Part shown: in pieces, positions 1 through 5,537 of the stretch
Position numbering within the stretch: position 1 is the first letter of the stretch
Layout: each line of letters begins with the position of its first letter
Made by a program: the position numbers and the translations under genes
From: Cyanobacteria bacterium UBA11370
GTDB lineage: Bacteria > Cyanobacteriota > Cyanobacteriia > Cyanobacteriales > Coleofasciculaceae
DNA: 10,285 nucleotides
Direction: 5' to 3'
NCBI GenBank assembly: GCA_003486645.1
Contig: DNGI01000524.1
Span: forward strand, 443-10,727
The notes under the pieces: model-generated
The model's database searches: none
Seen by the model: only the letters and a program-made list of their open reading frames with translations
What the model was told of the DNA's origin: nothing

Positions 1-2
1 TC

Positions 3-695
3 ATGAATAATTTATTAGCCTACATTGAGCAAAATCCACAAGAAAGTAAACGGTTAATTGGTCTAGAATATGAACAAGTGCAACAGTTAATAGAGCAAGC
101 ACAATTCCTACAGAGAAATAAACAATTAGAAATTGAAAAGACCAAAGTGAGGATAATTAAAGGAGGAGGAGGTAGAAAAGCTAAACTATCAATCCCTGAG
201 CAGATAATACTCACTTTAGTCTATCTACATCATCTGCAAACATTTCAAATGCTGGGAATATAGTTTGGGGTCAGTGAATCAACAGCTAACGACATTTTTC
301 ATTATTGGTCAGAACTATTAGGGGAACTCTTGCCAGCGAGTTTGCTTGAACAAGTTAAAAAAAACGCTAATGAATATGAGTGGGTTCAAGAAGTTTTAGC
401 CAACGTGGAGTTAATAGTAGATAGCTGTGAACAGCCTAGGCAAAGACCAAAAGAGTATGAAGAGCAGAACAAGATTTACTCAGGGAAGAAGAAAAATCAT
501 ACGTTGAAAAACCAATTTATCGTTACTCCAAATGGGCAGGAAATAGTCGATGTTACAGTTGGTAAACCGGGACCCACAAGTGACATCAATATTTGGAAAG
601 AAAGTCAGTCAAAGTTAGGGTGCAGTCAAAGATTTAAAGGAGATAAAGCCTACTGTCGAGAATGTGCTGTAGGTACAACAACCGCCAGAGAATAA
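3..695 (+). pseudogene. IS5-type DDE transposase, decayed
   Basis: Remnant of a DDE transposase with an N-terminal helix-turn-helix (HTH_Tnp_4 type) followed by a DDE_Tnp_4 catalytic domain, which would cut and join insertion-sequence ends. The frame opens with ATG at 3 and is broken by an in-frame TAG at 261-263; the same frame then continues to a TAA at 693-695 (FGVSESTANDIFHYW right after the TAG), so one CAG-to-TAG change is the simplest history. The first catalytic Asp (IVDSCEQ, codon 420-422) and second (PTSDINIW, codon 582-584) are visible, as is the GDKAY motif near 642. The third catalytic acidic residue is missing because the frame ends early; about 231 codons remain, against roughly 270-290 that I recall for the family. 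Bases 701-754 in another frame may hold a mutated C-terminal scrap. It is nonfunctional as read. Family assignment is from motif recognition; the exact IS group is not resolved. Confidence 0.8.
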
Positions 696-756
696 ATTCT
701 CAGCTTTCATCGCTTAAGTCGGTTTCCACATTTGAGGGTATCAAGACGAACAAATG

Positions 757-866
757 ATATGATATCCGGCTAATCACCCCTAATAAAATTTCTCCCCCTC
801 TCCCTATCTCCCTATCTCCCCCTCTCCCCCTCAAACTTTTTAGGCTTATTTAACCGGACATGATAT
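757..866. repeat. MITE-like inverted repeat around a C/T-rich core
   Basis: Two 28-nt arms, 757-784 and 839-866, match as an imperfect inverted repeat (20 of 28 positions by hand), sharing the cores ATATCCGG/CCGGACATGATAT and CCCTAA/TTTAGG. Between them lies a pyrimidine tract (about 790-831) made of CTCCC, CTAT and CCCTCT units. The right arm recurs with 26 of 28 identical bases at 4436-4463. The element contains no reading frame. Its right end includes the ATG at 860 and the first two bases of the start codon of the next gene at 865. I see no clear target-site duplication. A small non-autonomous mobile element or dispersed palindromic repeat is the best description; a relation to the adjacent transposase remnant is possible but unproven. 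Confidence 0.55.
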
Positions 867-2046
867 GACCCGATTTCCCCACGATCAATTTGCCAAGGAC
901 TATCTCAAAGAATTATTATCCCCAGTTGGAGACGTTGAAACCAGTCGTGATGTGCCAGGAGAAGTTAGAGAAATTGATATTTGGTTTACACCCAAAGCCA
1001 GCCCTTCTGAATACTTACAAAGACTCGGATTACTCGGACAATTAGCTACAACACCCGCCATATTTGAACCCTTTCGCAATCCTGTCACCTCCAACCAAAT
1101 TCGGAGTTGTATGGGTAAGCTTTTTGATGTTCATGCTCAATTAGAACGACAGGCGAAAAGAGAACAGCAGCGACTCGCTGACCTACAATTCCCTCAATTA
1201 TGGATTTTAACTCCTACAGCTTCAGCAACCTTATTACAAGGCTTTAACTTTCGACCAATTTCTGAATCTCCTAAGATGTTGGGAGTTTATGTTCTGGCAA
1301 CGTCTTTGCTAACCGGACTGGTAGCAATTCACCAATTACCCCGTACTCCCGCAACTCTGTGGTTGAGAATTTTGGGTAAGGGCGGGGTGCAAAAGCAAGC
1401 GATTCAAGACGTAGCGGCACTACCAGAGGACAACTTATTACGAGAGAATGCGTTAGAGTTATTGTATAATTTACAAGTTAACTTAGCAGCGAATCAAGAA
1501 TTAGAGACAGAGGATCGGGAGTTGATTATGGCTTTAGCACCTCTTTATCGGCAACAACTAAATGCGGCAATTCAACAAGGACGAGAGGAAGGCATTCAAC
1601 AAGGACGAGAGGAAGGCATTCAACAGGGTATTCAACAGGGTATTCAACAGGGTATTCAACAAGGGGTTCAACAAGGAGTTCAGCAAGGGGTTCAGCAAGG
1701 GGTTCAGCAAGGACAGCGCCTAATTATCGAAAACTTACTGAGAGTTAAATTTGGAGAATTGTCCTCCTCGATAGTTGCAATTGTTGAACCTTTGTCAGGA
1801 TTACCTCCTGCTGAATTGACAAACGTAATATTGCAATTATCTCAATTAGGAAGTGACTCTTCAAACATTCAACAAGCAGAACGTTTAGGTGTCCAAAAAC
1901 TGCTCGAATATCGCCTTGGCGAGTTGGATGAACAACTTGAGGAAACTGTAGATTATTTATTGAGATTACCTCCCCAGGAATTGAGAGTGTTGTTGTTGCA
2001 ATTGCCAGAGTTGTCTCGCTCAGAATTCCTAAAATTGTTGGAATAA
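865..2046 (+). CDS. Rpn-like / DUF4351 protein with IQQG repeats
   Basis: A 393-residue cytoplasmic protein of a cyanobacterial family usually labelled Rpn family recombination-promoting nuclease/putative transposase or DUF4351 protein; similar proteins are sometimes mislabelled as flagellar assembly protein H because of the Gln/Glu-rich stretch. Residues 1-230 form the N-terminal domain: HDQFAKDYLKELL (6-18) and VREIDIWF (34-41, Asp38) fit the start of a PD-(D/E)XK fold, but I cannot place a following ExK motif, so catalysis is uncertain. Residues 236-283 are two IQQGREEG units and eight (I/V)QQG units. Residues 284-338 and 345-393 look like two DUF4351 modules rich in Leu/Glu helices. There is no signal peptide or membrane segment. 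An ATG five bases upstream (860) is out of frame and there is no good Shine-Dalgarno sequence. The ATG lies at the end of a repeat element, so its promoter context may come from that element. Function is unknown beyond the family label. Confidence 0.75.
   Translation: MTRFPHDQFAKDYLKELLSPVGDVETSRDVPGEVREIDIWFTPKASPSEYLQRLGLLGQLATTPAIFEPFRNPVTSNQIRSCMGKLFDVHAQLERQAKREQQRLADLQFPQLWILTPTASATLLQGFNFRPISESPKMLGVYVLATSLLTGLVAIHQLPRTPATLWLRILGKGGVQKQAIQDVAALPEDNLLRENALELLYNLQVNLAANQELETEDRELIMALAPLYRQQLNAAIQQGREEGIQQGREEGIQQGIQQGIQQGIQQGVQQGVQQGVQQGVQQGQRLIIENLLRVKFGELSSSIVAIVEPLSGLPPAELTNVILQLSQLGSDSSNIQQAERLGVQKLLEYRLGELDEQLEETVDYLLRLPPQELRVLLLQLPELSRSEFLKLLE
1570..1713 (+). repeat. in-frame 12-nt tandem repeat (QQG coding)
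   Basis: 144 bases inside the DUF4351 gene: two 24-nt units (ATTCAACAAGGACGAGAGGA...) followed by eight 12-nt units, four ATTCAACAGGGT-like and four GTTCAGCAAGGG-like. All units are multiples of three, so copy-number change alters protein length by four or eight residues without frameshift. The gradient from Ile to Val units suggests stepwise duplication. Confidence 0.9.
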
Positions 2047-2165
2047 TTACTGTTGAATATTAGTTGAGCTTCCCTAGAAATGGAAAAGACCTCAGAAATG
2101 GATTTAGGATTAAACCTGCTAGTACAGGAGGGCAAAAGGAAAGTGACCACCTCTGAGGGACTCTT

Positions 2166-2206
2166 GGAGACAGGGGAGACAAGGAGGACAAGGAGGAAAG
2201 GGAGAG
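2166..2206. repeat. purine-rich GGAGA/AAGGAGGAC tract
   Basis: A 41-base almost pure purine run, including two adjacent AGGAGGACA-like units, in the 221-bp spacer before the TpsB gene. It resembles the reverse strand of the C/T-rich tracts at 790-831 and 4376-4435. The rest of the spacer (2047-2267) holds only weak hairpins such as CCTG(2115)/CAGG(2128) and shows no gene. Confidence 0.5.
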
Positions 2207-2254
2207 ATTTTAGCGGGTCACTTATTGGGGTCATGCTGCACTAGTTACCAAGAT

Positions 2255-2258
2255 GGAG
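2255..2258 (+). promoter_or_regulatory. Shine-Dalgarno supporting a TTG start
   Basis: GGAG lies nine bases before the TTG at 2268. An ATG at 2253 is in the same frame but meets a TAG at 2262, so the TTG is the first usable start that keeps the complete signal peptide. Confidence 0.5.
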
Positions 2259-2267
2259 ATATAGAGA

Positions 2268-4009
2268 TTGAAGTACTGTATTGGTACAATCAACAGAGCG
2301 ATCGCAATTTCGGGTTATAGCCTTGCCACTCTAGTTGCCTTACCATTAAGTGTCATCGCTCAATCCTCCCCACCATCAGGCATCACCCTACCTCCCAATA
2401 CTCCTGAAACTATCGAACAAACCCTTCCCAATCCATCAGATTCATCCCCACCTTTACCCTCTGAATCTCCCACACCAACCCCAGAATTCAATCTGCCAAC
2501 ATCGATTACTCCCCAACCTCCTGAAATAATTTCTCCATCCAGCACCCGTTTCCAAATTAAGCAGATAGAAGTACTCGGCAGTACGGTTTTAAAAGACGAA
2601 ATTGCTGCCTTAATTCAACCCTTTGAAAACCAAGACGTTACCTTTGAAGACTTAATTGCTCTGCGCTCTGCTATTACTCAACTCTACATTAACAATGGGT
2701 ATATTACTTCTGGGGCATTCTTACTCAACAATCAATCCCTCAGTCGCGGTATTGTGCAAATTCAAGTCGTTGAAGGCGAATTAGAAACAATTGAAATAAC
2801 TGGATTAAATCACCTTCAAACTAGCTATGTCCGCCGTCGCCTGGAACTTGGTGCTAGTACACCCTTAAACCGCGAACGCTTAGAAAATCCCTGCAACTTC
2901 TCCAACTCGATCCCTTATTAGAACAAGTAAACGCCGAATTAACAGCCGGGACTACTCCAGGACGCAATAATTTATTAGTGCAAGTTAAAGAAACTCGTGC
3001 TTTTCATACAGGAATAATTATAGATAACAGCCGTTCTCCCAGCATTGGTTCCCTACAAGGTTCCGTGTTTGCCACTCATGAGAATCTCTTAGGATTAGGC
3101 GATCGCTTGAGTGCAGAATACGGACTTACAGAAGGACTAAAAATTTACAACCTTAACTATGCGATTCCTGTTAATGCCCAAAATGGCACTCTCAGTTTAA
3201 GCTACAATAACGGCGACAGTCGCATTATTCAAGACGAATTCCGCGATTTAGATCTTAGAAGTGAAACCCAAACCTTTTCTCTCAGTTTCCGTCAGCCAAT
3301 TGTCCGTTCTCCCCAAACTGAATTCGCTCTAAGTTTAGCCCTAGATTTGCGTCGTAGTCAGACATTTATCCTCGATGATATCCCGTTTTCTTTCTCACTT
3401 GGACCAGAAGACGGCGAAGCTAACGTTACCGCCATTCGATTTTCTCAAGATTGGGTCAACCGCAGTGCAACTAGAGTATTAGCCGCTCGGTCTCAATTTA
3501 GTTTTGGACTCGATGCGTTTAATGCTACTATTAATAATACGGGTACTGATGCAAAATTCTTTTCGTGGTTAGGACAATTTCAGTGGGTGCAACGGTTGTC
3601 ACCAAGAACGGTACTAATCACCAGAATAGACGCTCAATTAACGCCCGATTCTTTACTACCTCTAGAACGACTTAGCCTTGGTGGGGTAAATACAGTCAGA
3701 GGATACGCACAAAATCAATGGGTTGCTGACAATGGCATTTTGGGTTCAGTCGAAGTCCGTATTCCCCTCACATCTAATTCCAGCAGTTTACAATTAATCC
3801 CTTTTTTTGACATTGGTACAGCCTGGAACAACAAAGGGTCAGACCCTAACCCGGCTACAGTTGCTAGCTTAGGACTCGGCTTGCGCTGGCTGATTGGGTC
3901 AAGTTTAGATTTGCAATTAGACTACGGTATCCCATTGATTGAGGTCAATAACCAAGGCAACTCGCTTCAAGAGAATGGTCTTTACTTTTCCCTGCGCTAC
4001 CAGCCCTAG
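2268..4009 (+). pseudogene. ShlB/FhaC/HecB (TpsB) outer-membrane transporter, frameshifted
   Basis: Two-partner secretion pore that would export a TpsA exoprotein through the outer membrane. It is read in two frames: 2268 to a TAG ending at 2921, then a shifted frame open through the overlap to 4009. Loss of one base near 2884-2888 explains it: the shifted frame immediately gives SLQLLQLDPLLEQVNAEL, as expected for this family. Restored length is about 580 residues, normal for cyanobacterial TpsB. Order: signal peptide 1-32 (ends SVIAQ), Pro/Ser/Thr-rich linker 33-92, POTRA_2-type domain about 95-170, second POTRA about 171-250, then a 16-strand-type beta barrel with the conserved VRGY motif (DNA about 3699) and a C-terminal strand ending LYFSLRYQP. 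It starts at TTG 2268 behind GGAG. No TpsA gene is seen in the window. It is either a recent pseudogene or a one-base sequencing error; the barrel shows no other damage, favouring a recent or artefactual break. Confidence 0.85.
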
Positions 4010-4070
4010 TGCCAGATCTCAGGTTGCGCTACTTCACTCTTGCTCGTTTAGCCATCCTGAATCCCACTTA

Positions 4071-4110
4071 GTATAAAAATAACCCTGACAGTTAAAGAAT
4101 ACTGCCAGGG
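4071..4110 (-). terminator. hairpin terminator, best on the minus strand
   Basis: CCCTGACAGT (4083-4092) pairs with ACTGCCAGGG (4101-4110) with one mismatch and an 8-nt loop. Read on the minus strand, the stem is followed by TTATTTTTATAC (4082-4071), a fair T-tract, so it could end hydrolase transcripts. On the plus strand only CTTTG follows, so it could also weakly stop TpsB transcripts 73 bases past the stop codon. Confidence 0.6.
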
Positions 4111-4168
4111 CTTTGATCAACCTACAACTGAGAACTCGTCATCTTCCGTCTTGTCTCCAGAATATGAG

Positions 4169-4197
4169 GTCACAGTGGGAGAGGGAATCCGTAGAAT
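4169..4197 (+). promoter_or_regulatory. possible sigma70-type promoter for a small RNA
   Basis: GTCACA (4169-4174, four of six to the -35 consensus) and TAGAAT (4192-4197, five of six to the -10 consensus) are 17 bases apart. It would start transcription near 4204 with no gene downstream on this strand before the terminator at 4308-4346. Such matches arise often by chance. Confidence 0.2.
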
Positions 4198-4203
4198 TTA
4201 GTA

Positions 4204-4346
4204 ATTCTTCAGCGTGGGGTTTTGGAAATATCCCAGAAATTACGGATTTCTTTCAACGGTAGAAGGGATTATTCTCAAATTGATACCTAAAAACTATTGG
4301 GAGCTTACCCCTTGGCGATTTACCCACTTGCCAGGGGATTTTTTTT
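4204..4346 (+). ncRNA. candidate intergenic small RNA
   Basis: About 143 bases between a weak promoter match and a strong intrinsic terminator, with no convincing reading frame. Short internal pairings are possible (GGG 4217 with CCC 4232; TTCT with AGAA around 4248-4264). I recognise no known RNA family. The alternative is that the terminator simply belongs to a long 3' tail of the TpsB transcript. Confidence 0.2.
4308..4346 (+). terminator. strong intrinsic terminator
   Basis: CCCC(4308-4311)-T-TGGC(4313-4316) pairs with GCCA(4330-4333)-GGGG(4334-4337), with a single bulged T and a 13-nt loop. It is followed by A and eight T residues (4339-4346). This is the best rho-independent signal in the window on the plus strand. 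Confidence 0.75.
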
Positions 4347-4375
4347 GCTCATACCAAGTTAGTATGAATAAAAGT

Positions 4376-4463
4376 TCCCCCCCCCCTCTCCCCCTCTCCC
4401 TCTCTCCCTCTCTCCCTCTCTCCCTCTCTCTCTTCTTTAGGGTTATTCAACCGGACATGATAT
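4376..4463. repeat. C/T tract plus second copy of the CCGGACATGATAT repeat end
   Basis: A C-run leads into four copies of TCTCCCTC and further CT units (to about 4435), then a 28-nt arm (4436-4463) matching the right arm of the element at 839-866 in 26 of 28 bases. No left arm is visible, so this is a half copy. The arm ends on the first base of the hydrolase stop triplet (4463-4465). Confidence 0.6.
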
Positions 4464-5344
4464 TATCTATTTAACCAATTGAGAATAACCTGATTAACTA
4501 CATCTGGCTTCTCATCATGAGGACAGTGCCCTGCATTCGGAACCGTAAAAAACTGCACATCTCCCTTATTCTGATGTTGTTGATAAATCGCAGCACCACC
4601 AATGGGTGTCCAAGGGTCTTCTTCTCCCCAAATCACGAGTAAGGGATGCTTGACTTTTGGCAACAATTCTGTTGGGGAAGGGCCAGGAGGCGCAGTTAGA
4701 ACCGAGGCAAAGACTTGTTGGGCACCCGGGTCGCAGGATGGTGTATAAATTAAGTCAACTAATTCTTCTGTAATTGCCTCTCGACTGCGATAGACTTGGC
4801 TCAAAGTACGACGGAGGCGTGATTTCTGACGAATACGGTTAAATAGGAATGGCCCGACGGTTTTTGAACTCACAAGCTTAGTAAACGCTCCCATGACCAA
4901 TCGTAAGGGCAGATTTAGCTCATTAGGGCGATGGTTCAAACCCCCTGCACAGTTAATTAAAACGCCACCTGCACTAATTTCTGGATACTCTGCCACCATA
5001 ATCAGACTCAGCAGCGCACCAATAGAGTTACCCACAAATACCGTAGATTCACCGATATGAGTATGCCAGAAATCTTTCAACTGTTGTTGCCACACCTCTA
5101 AACTGTAATTCAGTGCAGGCTTATCAGAACCGCCAAATCCCAAGAGATCAATAGCAAATACCTGATAACCACTCGCGGCGAGGACGGGGATATTCTTACG
5201 CCAGTGACCAATAGATGCGCCAAAACCATGAATCAGCAATAAGGGTTTACCAGTACCCATAAGGGTGTATTGAATTTTGTGATCTTGCCAAGTCCAAACG
5301 TGTTTTTCAAGGGTGTTTACTTGGATAAGCTGTTGGGTCGTCAC
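4463..5344 (-). CDS. alpha/beta-fold hydrolase
   Basis: A 293-residue soluble serine hydrolase; substrate unknown. The catalytic triad is clear: nucleophile Ser107 in GNSIGA (105-110), Asp243 in GEEDPWTP and His273 in NAGHCPHDE. The HGFGAS loop (39-44) supplies the oxyanion hole, and DLLGFGGSDKP (66-76) is the usual strand-4 turn. The GNSIGA and GHCPHDEKP signatures are those of the cyanobacterial/plastid subgroup that includes plant pheophytinase- and chlorophyll dephytylase-like enzymes, so action on a phytyl or similar ester is a reasonable guess, not a demonstrated function. The start is GTG (5342-5344); a TAA lies four codons upstream in frame and no ATG occurs before residue 29, which would remove the first strand. 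No signal peptide. It lies on the same strand as the upstream kinase but 193 bp away across a palindromic repeat, so co-transcription is doubtful. It probably ends at the hairpin at 4083-4110. Confidence 0.85.
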   Translation of the reverse strand: MTTQQLIQVNTLEKHVWTWQDHKIQYTLMGTGKPLLLIHGFGASIGHWRKNIPVLAASGYQVFAIDLLGFGGSDKPALNYSLEVWQQQLKDFWHTHIGESTVFVGNSIGALLSLIMVAEYPEISAGGVLINCAGGLNHRPNELNLPLRLVMGAFTKLVSSKTVGPFLFNRIRQKSRLRRTLSQVYRSREAITEELVDLIYTPSCDPGAQQVFASVLTAPPGPSPTELLPKVKHPLLVIWGEEDPWTPIGGAAIYQQHQNKGDVQFFTVPNAGHCPHDEKPDVVNQVILNWLNR

Positions 5345-5377
5345 GGCGTTTTATGAAGATTGTTTAAGTATTTTTCT

Positions 5378-5383
5378 ATAATA
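5378..5383 (-). promoter_or_regulatory. possible -10 element of the hydrolase
   Basis: On the minus strand TATTAT lies 33 bases before the GTG start, with an AT-rich leader between. No good -35 hexamer is found 17 bases further upstream, so this is only suggestive. Confidence 0.25.
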
Positions 5384-5406
5384 CTGGGCTTTTACAGCCT
5401 ATTTCA

Positions 5407-5492
5407 GGGTTATGAAGTACAGTATATCCAAGCAAGATCCCCGACTTCTCCAAGAAGTCGAGGATCTAGTGTACCTCACTTTGCATAATCCC
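5407..5492. repeat. long imperfect palindrome with GATCCCCGACTTCT stem
   Basis: The inner stem GATCCCCGACTTCT (5436-5449) pairs with AGAAGTCGAGGATC (5453-5466) in 13 of 14 positions around a 3-nt loop. The outer flanks also mirror each other with small gaps: GGGTTATGAAGTACAG (from 5407) against the reverse complement of the stretch ending ATAATCCC at 5492. I recall stems of this GATCCCCGACTTCT type as common dispersed palindromes in filamentous cyanobacteria. No T-tract follows on either strand, so it is not a standard terminator, though its RNA stem could stabilise the 3' end of the kinase mRNA. Confidence 0.65.
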
Positions 5493-5537
5493 TTAGTGTA
5501 TAATTATCAACCTACCTTAATAACCAAAAACCAACCC

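Larger units (their letters stand above)
4010..4462. other. non-coding spacer between convergent genes
   Basis: This 453-bp stretch separates the TpsB gene (+) from the hydrolase (-). It holds a hairpin at 4083-4110, a strong hairpin-plus-T-tract terminator at 4308-4346, a possible promoter at 4169-4197, an imperfect inverted repeat (ATCCGTA near 4187 against TACGGAT at 4241-4247), a pyrimidine tract and a repeat end. The reading frame at 4214-4474 (+) gains its length by translating the pyrimidine tract into Pro/Ser/Leu repeats and is not a credible gene. Confidence 0.7.

Noticed and set aside
3..263. Independent small protein of 86 residues
   Set aside because: The same frame continues with transposase sequence after the TAG, so it is the N-terminal part of a broken transposase.
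757..866. CRISPR array or direct-repeat array
   Set aside because: The short repeated CTCCC/CTAT units are low-complexity with no unique spacers.
2090..2159. Stem between CCTCAGA and TCTGAGG as a terminator of the DUF4351 gene
   Set aside because: Seven base pairs across a 56-base loop with no T-tract is not convincing.
2880..2895. Programmed -1 ribosomal frameshift joining the two halves of the TpsB gene
   Set aside because: The codons TTA GAA AAT CCC do not form an X XXY YYZ slippery heptamer and no following stem stands out; a base deletion or sequencing error is simpler.
4214..4474. 86-residue plus-strand reading frame in the spacer
   Set aside because: Its second half is a translation of the C/T tract and the repeat end, the first half spans a terminator hairpin, and no family is recognised.
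5436..5466. Intrinsic terminator for the kinase
   Set aside because: The hairpin is strong but lacks a T-tract on either strand and matches a generic dispersed cyanobacterial palindrome.
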